From: Allolobophora icterica
Taxonomy: Eukaryota > Annelida > Clitellata > Crassiclitellata > Lumbricidae
DNA length: 64,000 nucleotides
Assembly: GCA_963556255.1 (NCBI GenBank)
Contig: OY744611.1
Location: forward strand, 6,517,736-6,581,735
Reading direction: 5' to 3'
In this document: piece after piece, positions 16,467 to 27,304 of the stretch
How positions within the stretch are numbered: position 1 is the first letter of the stretch
How the letters are laid out: the number at the start of each line of letters is the position of its first letter
The notes under the pieces: generated by a model
What the model was told of the DNA's origin: nothing
Databases searched by the model: none
What the model saw: only the letters and a program-made list of their open reading frames with translations
Program-made: the position numbers and the translations under genes

Positions 16467-18635
16467 ATGCCGGTTGATAAATTTGGAAGAGACGGTGGAG
16501 GTGGGGTGGGAGGGGGGCAGATAAGCGCCGCTGGGCTCGTCCACAAGGCTGGTGATACCATGATGGGAATTCTGTCGGCTGGAGGTTTTCGACTGACAAA
16601 CGTGGGAACGCCCACGATGGAAACAGACGCCGCGACAAAGGCTTATGCAGACATCATAGATCAGGACAACTTACAAATCACCGGTGGAACGATGTCTGGT
16701 GTTCTGAAAATGGGTGGTCACAAAGTTACTGGGCTGCCCACAGACGCAGAAGCGTCTGAAAGCGACGCAGCGAGCTGGGCACAAGTGGTAAGATACGCGG
16801 ACCAGAAGGCGACCGCAGCCGAAAATCATGCAGACCAAAAACTTATCGATGCCAGGCAGTACACGGACGAGAAGAATGCGGGGCTGAGAGATTCCGTTAG
16901 GCAGTATGCAGATGACAAGGACCTTATTGTTAAAAGTTATGTTAACGAGCAAGATGTTATCGTCAGGAATGCGTGCGTGCTCAAATCCGGCGGCGTAATG
17001 ACTGGAAGTTTAGTTATGGGTGGCCACCGAGTTACTGGGCTCCCAACAGAAATTTCAGGATCCGATAGCGACGCAGCGAGTTGGAAACAAGTGTCAACAG
17101 CGGTCGCTGGCGCTCTAGTAAAACTCGATAGAGTACCCACGGAGTCGTTGCATGTGGTGAATAAGCGGTATGTAGATTCCCGCGACGCTTCTTACAGACA
17201 GTACGTGGATGAGAAGGTCACCACCGCTAGAAGATATGTGGACGAGAAGCATGCTATCGTAAGAGGCGGGCATGTGCTGAAAACCGGCGATTCTATGACT
17301 GGTGATTTGACCATGGGTGGTAAAAGAGTGACTGGGCTGCCAACAGAAATTCCAGGATCTGATAGCGACGCCGCGAGTTTGAAACAGGTGACGCAGCTGA
17401 TCAGCAACGCCACTAAGAATAATGATACGGCGCCGGCTGGACCAAAGTACTTGACTAACAAACGGTATGTGGACGCGAAAAACGCTGAGATTGGAGCTTC
17501 AGTTAGACTCTATGCGGACCAGAAAGCTGAAGCTGCTAAGACGTACGCCAACGAGCAAGATGTTATCGTTAGGAGCGCATGCGTGCTTAAAGCTGGTGAT
17601 GCAATGACTGGTGATTTAATCATGGGCGGTAATAGAGTTACTGGGCTCCCTACAGACGCAGCAACGTCCGAAAGCGACGCGACGAGTATAGCACAAGTAT
17701 CGAAGCTGATCGCCGACAACATGACAAAGAGTGATAGAGTACCAACAGAACCGTTGCATGTGACAAATAAACGATACGTTGACGTGAAAAACGCTGAGAT
17801 TGGAGCTTCCGTTAGACTCTATGCGGACCAGAAAGTTGAAGCTGCTAAGAGGTATGCCAACGAGGAAGATGTTATCGTTAGGAGCGCATGCGTGCTCAAA
17901 TCCGGCAGTACCATGACCGGTGATCTGGCTATGGGTGGTAAAAGAGTGACTGGGCTCCCAACAGAAATTCCAGGATCCGATGGCGACGCTGCGAGTTTGA
18001 AACAAGTGACGCAGCTGATCACCAACGCCACTACGAAAAATTATACGCCGCCCTCGGGACCATGGTACCTGACTAACAAGCGGTATGTAGACAGTGAGAT
18101 AGCTAATGAAAGGCGATACGCGACGGACATCAAGGTTCTCAACTACAGCGGCCACATTCCGCCCCTATCCAGAAACGCTTCCGAAACGGGTTTTATTGCC
18201 TCAGCCAACGAATCTTTACCCACTAACCCGCCTCATATGGCATTCAACTCGGGTGTGAGAGGTGAGTGGAAGACAGCGTCCACTTCGAGAGAATGGCTGG
18301 CGGGGACTTGGTTACAGATTGAATGCCCGACGCCTGTGCGAGTATGGAAGGTTAGTCTGGCTGGGGGATCTAGTCCTACTGCACCACGTATCACGTCTTG
18401 GTCATTCCATGGGATTCCACTCACCGCTCTTGAAGCAGGAATGACACGCAGTCCTCTCATTTCCTCCACTGTCACATTGACTAATTCTGCACAAGAGTTC
18501 ACCTTCACTGATGACACAGTATTCAAAAAATTCAAGCTGGTAGTCTCGGCCACCAGCCCAACACAAGGTACTTTTGGAATATCCCACTTCCAGATCTATA
18601 CATATTTTAGACATGGGGGACAGTCAGTAGTATAG
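16467..18635 (+). CDS. Repetitive fibre protein with discoidin-like tip
   Basis: 722 aa from ATG 16467 (the frame also opens at a TTG 12 bases upstream). After a glycine-rich head (GGGGVGGGQ) there are about five roughly 100-aa repeats. Each has a MTGDLxMGGxRVTGLPT block, a SDSDAASxKQV block and a helical segment with NKRYVD and YADQK words. This is the layout of trimeric phage tail-fibre shafts. The last ~150 residues look like a galactose-binding/discoidin (F5/8 type C) fold: TWLQIECPTPVRVWKVSLAGG, PRITSW, and FKKFKLVV...GISHFQIYTY. It is expected to bind the host surface. Element 2's copy is nearly identical in the shaft but differs in two tip loops. Confidence 0.88.
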   Translation: MPVDKFGRDGGGGVGGGQISAAGLVHKAGDTMMGILSAGGFRLTNVGTPTMETDAATKAYADIIDQDNLQITGGTMSGVLKMGGHKVTGLPTDAEASESDAASWAQVVRYADQKATAAENHADQKLIDARQYTDEKNAGLRDSVRQYADDKDLIVKSYVNEQDVIVRNACVLKSGGVMTGSLVMGGHRVTGLPTEISGSDSDAASWKQVSTAVAGALVKLDRVPTESLHVVNKRYVDSRDASYRQYVDEKVTTARRYVDEKHAIVRGGHVLKTGDSMTGDLTMGGKRVTGLPTEIPGSDSDAASLKQVTQLISNATKNNDTAPAGPKYLTNKRYVDAKNAEIGASVRLYADQKAEAAKTYANEQDVIVRSACVLKAGDAMTGDLIMGGNRVTGLPTDAATSESDATSIAQVSKLIADNMTKSDRVPTEPLHVTNKRYVDVKNAEIGASVRLYADQKVEAAKRYANEEDVIVRSACVLKSGSTMTGDLAMGGKRVTGLPTEIPGSDGDAASLKQVTQLITNATTKNYTPPSGPWYLTNKRYVDSEIANERRYATDIKVLNYSGHIPPLSRNASETGFIASANESLPTNPPHMAFNSGVRGEWKTASTSREWLAGTWLQIECPTPVRVWKVSLAGGSSPTAPRITSWSFHGIPLTALEAGMTRSPLISSTVTLTNSAQEFTFTDDTVFKKFKLVVSATSPTQGTFGISHFQIYTYFRHGGQSVV

Positions 18636-18641
18636 AAAAAT

Positions 18642-19196
18642 ATGACTGACACGCACTACAAGATTCGGGGGTATCTCCGTCAACACGGAGAAATAGACAT
18701 GTGCAAATACAGCATAGACAGTCTAGGTGGTGTAGGCCACTGGGGGTACGACATCCCGAAGCCCACGGCAGAGCTATTGACCGCGGTGCCTCAACAGCAC
18801 ATCGACTTCGTGTCTGACGATTACCACAACCGCGATATCTATACGGCGGCCGGAACGGTAACCACGAGTGCGTGGCAAACTCTTCCATTGACCGCTGCGC
18901 GTTTTCCGTGTATAACTTTACAAAACGCCAATGAGGGGGTTTCGTTAGAGTGCGGGTTCTGGAAGCTTACAGTCTTTGGTGTTTGCGGTGGTGATGCAAC
19001 AGTTCGCGTTATAGCACCGGCAGCTGCTGGTGGTAGCATCGATCGTACAGTCGATATTTCAAGTGGACAATTTGATGTAGCTAGGGCAATATTCATTCCA
19101 GGACAAACGAGTTTTAGAATTGAAGGCAAAAAGAGAGGCGTTGAAAGTACTTCATCTATCGACTTAAACGTAACTTTACTAATAGAGCAACTATAA
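18642..19196 (+). CDS. Beta-rich 184-aa protein of unknown function
   Basis: It starts at ATG 18642, six bases after the fibre stop, and ends six bases before the next ATG, so it is packed as part of the late block. Composition suggests beta strands (TVFGVCGGDATVRVIAP, TSFRIEGKKRG, IDLNVTLLIEQL) with no signal peptide or membrane segment. The same-length intact copy in element 2 (52921-53475) shows about ten substitutions. I do not recognise the family. Position suggests a fibre- or vertex-associated structural protein. Confidence 0.75.
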   Translation: MTDTHYKIRGYLRQHGEIDMCKYSIDSLGGVGHWGYDIPKPTAELLTAVPQQHIDFVSDDYHNRDIYTAAGTVTTSAWQTLPLTAARFPCITLQNANEGVSLECGFWKLTVFGVCGGDATVRVIAPAAAGGSIDRTVDISSGQFDVARAIFIPGQTSFRIEGKKRGVESTSSIDLNVTLLIEQL

Positions 19197-19202
19197 AAAA
19201 CA

Positions 19203-19808
19203 ATGGCTTTGTATCCAACGCTTACGGAGCCGACAATTTCGTCAGACACGAAGTCGCAGACGTTTCGTCTGCAGAAGATCGGTGAAGTAGAAGCATTCCT
19301 GAGATCTGAGGCGATAAGTCGAGGACAACTGTGCAAAAAGTATAAGAGGGTTGTAGATGTGGCTAATGGGGCCTCGGCCGGCCTTGCTATAGTTAGTCTT
19401 GGAACTGGGGTGGGTGGGGCAGCTATGCTAGCCACTGGTATTGGTTTTATTCCTGGTATTGTTCTAGAGAGTTTAGCCATAGCGACGAGTTTTCTGGATA
19501 TTATTGGAAATGTTATTAGTAGAAGTTTTGTTGCTAAAGCTTCAAAGCACGACGAAATTTGTATTTTGGCGGAAAGTAAACTAAACACAGTTCATGACCA
19601 CATTTCTAAGGCTTTGGAAGACACTGCTATTAGCGATGAAGAGTATAAGCTTATTCTGGGAGAGGAGGAGAAATATAGAACGATGAAACGTGATATACAA
19701 AGCAAGAATGGAAAAAAAGAGTTGCCGAGTCAAAGCAAAGACCAGATGGTGGCAGAACTAATCAAGAAACTAACCAGCGCTGGGTCTTCTCCGCGAACCA
19801 CGATATAA
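19203..19808 (+). CDS. Conserved Polinton-type membrane protein
   Basis: 201 aa. A charged N-terminal helix (FRLQKIGEVEAFLRSEAISRG) is followed by a hydrophobic glycine-rich hairpin (about residues 55-105, with GTGVGGAAMLATGIGF), probably two membrane helices. A cytosolic-looking helical tail contains KHDEICILAESKLN and ISDEEYKLIL. This pattern is common in hypothetical proteins of animal Polinton-like elements; the function is unknown. The 3' end lies inside the right TIR, so an antisense partial copy sits in the left TIR. The element 2 copy has a stop in the middle. Confidence 0.8.
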   Translation: MALYPTLTEPTISSDTKSQTFRLQKIGEVEAFLRSEAISRGQLCKKYKRVVDVANGASAGLAIVSLGTGVGGAAMLATGIGFIPGIVLESLAIATSFLDIIGNVISRSFVAKASKHDEICILAESKLNTVHDHISKALEDTAISDEEYKLILGEEEKYRTMKRDIQSKNGKKELPSQSKDQMVAELIKKLTSAGSSPRTTI

Positions 19809-20150
19809 AAGTTTTCATCGTAGGTGGTTGGAGTAGTGAGTCCGTTATTCCTAGCGCACCACCACCGTACGATTAGTGGGCTATAATTTTTACTATTACA
19901 CTCGCAAATGAGTTTCATTTGCGTTTGAGCCGGCCTCGTGGGAGGGTCTCGGCCGGCAGCAAACGACACTTTTACGGTTTGATGTGTTAATGCAATTCAC
20001 GATCCTTTTTTTGTTTTGGCTGGCAGGTTTTTTGGTGGCGCAATTCGTACACTAAATGGGGACAAAAAAAATGTGGGGGTGGAGACCATCCCCTGACAAA
20101 TTTGATAGAATAGTGAGGTGCTGCGCCAAACCCCGTAATGTACATCTACT
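19716..20150. repeat. Right TIR of element 1
   Basis: Inverted partner of 1759-2273. It holds the conserved GC-rich stem (GCCGGCC at 19929-19935 with GGCCGGC at 19951-19957). It carries a 21-bp palindrome (19903-19923) that the left arm lacks, and includes the last codons of the membrane-protein gene. Confidence 0.9.
19903..19923. repeat. 21-bp palindrome in the right TIR only
   Basis: Arms CGCAAATGAG and TTCATTTGCG. The left TIR has about six unrelated bases at the corresponding place, so the palindrome was gained or lost after the TIRs were last identical. Confidence 0.75.
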
Positions 20151-20155
20151 GTATT
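20151..20155. repeat. Target-site duplication of element 1, right copy (GTATT)
   Basis: Identical to 1754-1758; beyond it the pogo-like element resumes. Confidence 0.8.
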
Positions 20156-20864
20156 CGACAGCAGTGAGAAGTAACTCATACCATAGGAGAATATCTTTAT
20201 TACTGTGGTAGTTGCGAGTAGACTTTAGATGTCGCAACTTACAAACGTCATGTTTATTGCAATATAGGGCCTAAATGCTTCATAAATGTTTCCATTATGC
20301 TTGGTCATTTTTGTCGTCGTTAAATTGTCGACTTACTTTAGCTAGGATAAGGATTTGCGCAAAAGAACTCTTGCATGATGGCAGTGGCCTCCACTCGCCC
20401 GTCCATTTGCACTAGGCTACTATGACTCGGGTTTGTTTCAACAGTTTGTGAATTTTTAATAAATATAAGCTAGAAATAGCATTGCGTGATACAGTCTCTG
20501 ACTGTAGAGTGTAAACAGGTATATATGCCCCCATAGGTATACATTCATAGTTTATGCCTATCTGCTCAATTTAGCTAGTCATAAATGTATGGTAATTTTA
20601 ATGTCGGTTAATTTCGTCACCCTGCCGAAATTAACCTACCCTGTGGCCGAAATTACCCGACCCTGTGGGTAATTTCGGCTTTTGAATGCCTTCACGTCGC
20701 ATGTTATAACAGGAATTTGTGAGAGACGATTCACAGTTTGAAGGCGCCATTTCATAGCAGAGGGTTGCAGCAAACTGTGGAAACTTCAATGTGTCCTACA
20801 GATGTGATAGCATTTTAAATATTGAAGAAATTGCTTAAGGTGCCGAAATTACCCTATTTTACCC
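20156..20864. other. Right part of the interrupted pogo-like element
   Basis: No open coding sequence remains. It contains several GTAATTTCGG/CCGAAATTAC words in both orientations (20596-20680) and the right TIR (about 20840-20864). Confidence 0.65.
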
Positions 20865-20959
20865 TAATGCAATCGTAGAAAGTAGCATTGTGAATCGATT
20901 AATCTTATTTAGTTGCTATGTTGAATGCGTCATCGGATGATTGACCGGGCATATAATGG

Positions 20960-21765
20960 CACACAACTAGTGATGTGAGCGTGAAATATTTCATTTGAAT
21001 TATTTCATTTCTGACAGTTTTTTTTGAAATATTTCAATGACCAAAAAAAACATGTTTTTTTACATCTCTATGAATAACAATGAGGAAATCTTGTAACTGA
21101 CAGATTTTAGCAGTATAATTACTATTAATGATGGTTTACTCTGTCTGACTGATAGTACTATTTATGTTTGTGTTCTAAGTTGTATTCTTAGAACTTTTTG
21201 TAAATTTTGTTCGCCGGATTATTATTGAGTCTAGTTGACATAGTATTTGTGATTTATAATTTGTCTTGTAAAGTCACTAAAGTGTTTCGAATTCTATACG
21301 ATTGACTGTGTCCTAGGCTAGCCTCCTAGGCTAGCAGAATTTAGCTAAAATCACATTTATTTCATTTATGACAAAACAAGTGATTAATAATAAATGTTAA
21401 GCATAACAATGAACAATAACATCTACTTTTTTATTAGATCAAACTGTAATTTGTGACATTTGGTGAATAAAATATGTTTTTCAACATATAATGTAACTCT
21501 CATAAAAGTCATTCTTAAAAACAGGTAATTAGAAATAAATTGAGTATCTCGAGGATGGTCATCACTAACACAATAATGCATATAATATGTAATATGAGAG
21601 AAATAAATAAACTGTTATTATGGTTGTAATTAGTTGTAAAATGTAAAAAAAAACTAATTTCAAATGTTTCAAAGGAAACTGAAATATTTCAAATAAAACT
21701 GAAATATTTCATTGAAATATTTCAACGCCAAAAAAAACATGTTTTTTTACATCTCTACACACAAC
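20960..21765. mobile_element. hAT-type non-autonomous element with its 8-bp duplication
   Basis: CACACAAC occurs at 20960-20967 and again at 21758-21765. The element between them (20968-21757, 790 bases) begins TAGTGATGTGAG and ends ACATCTCTA, a short imperfect TIR. GAAATATTTCA words and an ACATGTTTTTTTACATCTCT block recur near both ends. No transposase is encoded. Eight-base duplications and TAG-type ends are characteristic of hAT elements. Confidence 0.8.
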
Positions 21766-22689
21766 TTGAAGAAGTTGTGCTTGTCAGTTACCACATTTGT
21801 TCATGTAATCATCTATTTGAAATGTGTCTACAGGCTATATGTAGGCCTAATTCCGTAATAATTATAAACAAATCTATTACAATGTTGTCACATTCACATA
21901 AATGCTACTTACTTACTTCAACTTGACTTAAACCTTTTTCGTTTTATATGATGCGATTTTCTAGGCTTTTAATGTAAGTCTTCTGGTGAAAATGGAGGAA
22001 CAATCCTTTCTAAACGCCTTTGCCACCCCAAATGCCCACCACGCCCACGCCACCTTCACGAGGTAACCCCACTAGGAGCAAAGAGCGCAGTGGACGACCG
22101 AGTCCTCGCCGATATAATCGAGTCCCGCGAGATAAGCAGTCTGAAAGAAGGACGATGGAGGACATCAACGCAGAAGATGGTGTCTCAGTAAAAACACCGA
22201 TGGAAAGGCAACGAGAAACCACCTCCCTAAACTTCTCGAGTTGCATTTAGCCATTCGAAGTTAGAGCCTGCCCAGGGGCAGAGAACTTGAACAGATGTAC
22301 AACCTTGCACGTACAATTATTTAGTAGGCCTTAAGGATCACAAAATGTTACTGCTCACGCGGCAGGCCAAAGCGCGCACGGCGGAAAAAAATTAGAGGGA
22401 ACATTGAACGGGATCCCCCGGAGCTGCGCCTGATCCCCAGAGCTCCCTCTGATATGTTCTACGCTAGACTGGAACTGTTCTATATGACCGCGCTGAGTCG
22501 GGAGGACCTCTGAGTAGCCCTCCCCTTGAAGAGGCGCTATATAAATACTCGCATGAATGAGTGAATTAATTTGTCATTCCAGTATTGATGAATGAGTGTT
22601 AGTGCTATCGGAGAGAAGATGAAAGAATGGTTCTTGTGGCGGAACTGTGCTGGCTAAGAAGAATATCGGAGAGGACCAGATGTCTGTCA
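21766..22689. other. Anonymous host DNA with a LINE-tail-like word
   Basis: The 22020-22250 frame (both strands open) is proline- and arginine-rich with no recognisable family. At about 22530 AGGCGCTATATAAATACTCG resembles the 3' tail of CR1/L2-type retroelements. Nothing else can be assigned. Confidence 0.4.
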
Positions 22690-22934
22690 AGTTGGAGGTC
22701 ATATTCATTTTCGAGCGCATCACACACATTCGCCGTGCATCTAATGCAGTGCAGTAATAGGCCATAGTTATTACTGGAATGTTAAAATTAGACACAATCG
22801 AGGCAAGTTAAAACGAAATTGTTTCAAAATCATAAACTCCATCACTCAACCTACCCAAATACACCATAAGGCATAAGCCTACAATCTTCACTTCTGCTAA
22901 ATCACTACATAGACCTCCTCAATGCATTGCTCTA

Positions 22935-25900
22935 AATTACAACTTTTATTACAAGTTCGTTAGTATAAATCACACACTCATCCCCATCACAAACTAACGA
23001 AACTTACACAGCATATACTATACCCATAGGAACAACTCAGGACACCCGCCCAATACCCGTTCCAAAAAACCCCATCTTGACGGCAACCTCTGAAAGTTCC
23101 CCTTATATGGCATTGATGACATTGACTTTCCTTGTAAGAAACTGAAAGTTCGTGAGTATAAATGACATACTCATCCCCACCACAAACCAACGAAACTTAC
23201 ACAGCATATACTACACCCATAGGCCAACTCAGAACACCAACCCAATATCCGTTCCAGAAACCCCAATCTTGACGGCAACCTCTGCAAATCCCCCTTACAT
23301 TGCATTGACAAACCTGATAAGAAACTGAAACTTTCTGCGTATAAATCACATACTCTTCCCCATCACAAACAAACGAAACTTAAACAGCATACACTACACC
23401 CATAGGACTACTCATGACACCCACCCAATATCCGTTCCAGAATCACCTATCTTGACGGCAACCTCTGAAAGTTCCCCCTATATGGCATTGATGACATTGG
23501 GTTTCCTTGTAAGAAACTGAAACGTGAGAAACTGAAACTTCGTGAGTATAAATGACATACTCATCCCCATCACACACCAGTGTAACATACACAGCTTACA
23601 CTACAAACATAGGACTACTCAGTACACCCACCCAATATGCGTTCCAGAAACCCATATCTTGACGACAACCTTTGAAACTTCCCCTTCTATCACAATGACC
23701 TCCTTGTAAAAAACCTGAAATTTCGAGAGTATAAATGACATACTCATCCCCAACTTAATCCACAAAACTTAAACAACATACACTACACCCATAGGACTAC
23801 TCAGTACATCCACCCAATATGCGTTCCAGAAACCCAGATCTTGACGGCAACCTTTGAAAATTTCCATTCTATTGCATTGATGCCATTGACTTTCCTTGTG
23901 AGAAAATTGAAACTTCGTGAGTGTAAATTACATACTCATCCCCATCGCAAGCTCACAACACTTAAACAACATACAATACACCCATAGGACTATTCAGTAC
24001 ATACACCCAATATGCGTTCCAGAAACCCATATCTCGACGGCAACCTTTGAAAACTTTCATTCTATTGCATTGATGCCATTGATTTTCCTTGTAAGAAAAA
24101 AGACATTTCGTGAGTATAAATGACATACTCATCCCCAACACAAACCAACGAAACTTACAAAGCTTACACTACACCCATAGGACTACTCAGGACACCCACC
24201 CAATATCCGTTCCACAAACCCATATCTTGACGGCAACCTCAGAAAGTTCCCCTTATATGGCATTGATGACATTGGCTTTCCTTGTGAGAAACTGAAATTT
24301 CGTGACCATAAATGACATACTCATCCCCATCCCAAACCAATGAAACCTACAGAGCTTACACTACACCAATAGTACTACTCAACACACCCACCGAATATCC
24401 GTTCCAGATACCCATATCTCGACAGCAACCTCTGAAAGTTCCCCTTATATGGCACTGATGACATCGACTTTCCTTATGAGAAACTGAAATTTCGTGAGCA
24501 TAAATGACATACTCATCCCCATCACAAACCAACGAAACTTACACAGCTTACACTACACCAATAGTACTACTCAGGACACCCACCGAATATCCGTTCCACA
24601 AACCCTTATCTTGACGGCAACCTCTGAAAGTTCCCCTTATATGGTATTGATGACATTGGCTTTCCTTATGAGAAACTGAAATTTCGTGAGTATAAATGAC
24701 ATACTCATCCCCATCATAAACCAACGAAACTTACACAGCATACACTACACCCATATCACAACTCAGAACACCCACCCAGTATCCGTTCCAGAATCCCCTA
24801 TCTTGACGGCAACCTCTGAAAGTTCCCCTTATATGGTATTGATGACATTGGCTTTCCTTATGAGAAACTGAAATTTCGTGAGCATAAATGACATACTCAT
24901 CCCCATCATAAACCAACGAAACTGACATGGCTTACACTACACCAATAGTACTACTCAGGACACCCACCCAATATCCGTTCCACAAACCCTTATCTTGACG
25001 GCAACCTTTGAAATTTCCCCTTTAATTGCATTTACTAACCTAGTAAGAAACTGAAACTTTCTGCATAAAAATCACATACTCTTCCCCATCACAAACCAAC
25101 GAAACGTAAACAGCATACAATACACCCATAGGACTACTCAGGACACACCCAATATCCGTTCCAGAATCCCCTATCTTGACGGCAACCTCTGAAATTTCCC
25201 CTTACATTGCATTGACAAAACTAGTAAGAAACGAAACTTCGTGAGTATAAATGACATACTCATCCCCATCACAAACCAACGAAACTTACACAGCTTACAC
25301 TACACCTATAGTACTACTCAGGACACCCACCCAATATCCGTTCCAGAAACCCATATCTCGACAGCAACCTCAGAAATATCCCCTTATATGGCATTGATCA
25401 CATTGACTTTCCTTATGAGAAACTGAAACTTCGTGAGTATAAATGACATACTCATCCCCATCACAAACCAATGAAACTTACAGAGCTCACACTACACCCA
25501 TAGGACTACTCAGAACACCCACCGAATATCCGTTCCACAAACCCTTATCTTGACGGCAACCTCTGAAAGTTCCCCTTATATGGTATTGATGACATTGGCT
25601 TTCCTTATGAGAAACTGAAATTTCGTGAGCATAAATGACATACTCATCCCCATCACAAACCAAGGACACTTACAAAGCTTACACTACACCCATAGGACTA
25701 CTCAGGACACCCACCCAATATCCGTTCCACAAACCCATATCTTGACGGCAACCTCAGAAAGTTCCCCTTATATGGTATTGATGACATTGGCTTTCCTTAT
25801 GAGAAACTGAAATTTCGTGAGCATAAATGACATACTCATCCCCATCAAAAACCAATGAAACTTACATGGCTTACACTACACCAATAGTACTACTCAGGAC

Positions 25901-27240
25901 ACCCACCCAATATCCGTTCCACTAACCCTTATCTTGACGGCAACCTCTGAAAGTTCCCCTTTAATTGCATTTACTAACCTAGTAAGAAACTGAAACTTTC
26001 TGCATAAAAATCACATACTCTTCCCCATCACAAACCAACGAAACGTAAACAGCATACAATACACCCATAGGACTACTCAGGACACACCCAATATCCGTTC
26101 CAGAATCCCCTATCTTGACGGCAACCTCTGAAATTTCCCCTTACATTGCATTGACAAAACTAGTAAGAAACGAAACTTCGTGAGTATAAATGACATACTC
26201 ATCCCCATCACAAACCAACGAAACTTACAAAGCTTACACTACACCCATAGGACAACTCATAAAACAAACCCATTATCCGTTCCAGAAACCCCAATCTTGA
26301 CGGCAACCTCTCAAAGTTCCCCTTATACTGCGTTGACTAACCTGGTAAGAAACTGAAATTTTGTGAGTATAAATGACATACTCATCCCCATCATAAACCA
26401 ACGAAACTTACACAGCATACACTACACCCATATCACAACTCAGAACACCCACCCACTATCCGTTCCAGAATCCCCTGTCTTGACGGCAACCTCTGAAAGT
26501 TCCACCTATATGGCATTGATGATATCGACTTTCCTTGTGAGAAACTGAAATTTCGTTAGCATAAATGACATACTCATCCCCATCACAAACCAACGAAACT
26601 TACACAGCATATACTACACCCATAGGCCAACTCAGAACACCGACCCAATGTCCGTTCCAGAAACCCCAATCTTGACGGCAACCTCTGCAAATCCCCCTTA
26701 CATTGCATTGACAAACCTGATAAGAAACTGAAACTTTCTGCGTATAAATCACATACTGTTCCCCATCACAAACAAACGAAACTTAAACAGCATACACTAC
26801 ACCCATAGGACTACTCATGACACCCACCCAATATCCGTTCCAGAATCACCTATCTTGACGACAACCTCTGAAAGTTCCCCCTATATGGCATTGATGACAT
26901 TGGGTTTCCTTGTAAGAAACTGAAACTTCGTGAGTATAAATGACATACTCATCCCCATCACACACCAATGTAACTTACACAGCTTACACTACACCCATAG
27001 GACTACTCAAGACACCCACCCAATATCCGTTCCAGAAACCCTTATCTTGACGGCAACCTCTGAAAATTCCCCTTACATTACATTGACTAAACTTGTAAGA
27101 AACGAAACTTCGTGAGTATAAATGACATACTCATCCCCATCACAAATCAAAGAAACTTAAGACAACACACACTACATACCCTACTGCTACTCAGCATACT
27201 CTCCCAGTATCCGTTCTAGAAACCCGTATATTGCTTATCT
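22935..27240 (+). repeat. Left array of the ~192-bp satellite (about 23 units)
   Basis: The anchor word ACATACTCATCCCCATCACA recurs about every 180-193 bases from near 22971 to 27124, most often every 192. Each unit also contains CACTACACCCATAGGACTAC, ATATCCGTTCCAGAA and CTTGACGGCAACCTCTGAAA. Units differ by about 5-15 percent. Higher-order copying is visible: 24890-25260 and 25820-26190 are nearly the same pair of units. Confidence 0.9.
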
Positions 27241-27304
27241 CTCAATTTCTTACTACTATGGTCAATTGAATATAATGGAAAATTTCAGAGTTGCTTCGAT
27301 GTAT

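Larger units (their letters stand above)
1759..20150. mobile_element. Polinton/Maverick (adintovirus-like) element 1, complete
   Basis: An 18.4-kb integrated virus-like element with inverted termini AGTAGATG...CATCTACT, long TIRs and a 5-bp target duplication. It encodes the full Polinton hallmark set: protein-primed PolB, retroviral-type integrase, packaging ATPase, adenain-like protease, penton and double-jelly-roll capsid protein. It also has PLA2-like, fibre and accessory genes. All frames are open. It differs from element 2 by about 2.7 kb of extra non-coding DNA after the ATPase and by a different outer TIR. Confidence 0.95.
748..20864. mobile_element. Pogo/Tigger-like DNA transposon split by element 1
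   Basis: The left end starts GGGTAAAGTGGGGTAATTTC at 748 and the right end is its near-complement, finishing ATTACCCTATTTTACCC at 20864. Both are flanked by TA (746-747 and 20865-20866), the duplication expected of Tc1/mariner/pogo elements. Further GTAATTTCGGCA words lie inside both ends. Removing the Polinton and one copy of its 5-bp duplication leaves about 1.7 kb. The left part carries decayed transposase-like coding sequence. The nesting shows that the pogo element was resident before the Polinton arrived. Confidence 0.75.

Noticed and set aside
22020..22250. Pro/Arg-rich frame open on both strands
   Set aside because: No family resemblance, no supporting context, and mirrored openness typical of biased composition.
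22935..27240. Regular array resembling a CRISPR locus
   Set aside because: Units are about 192 bp with no unique spacers and the context is eukaryotic; it is a satellite.
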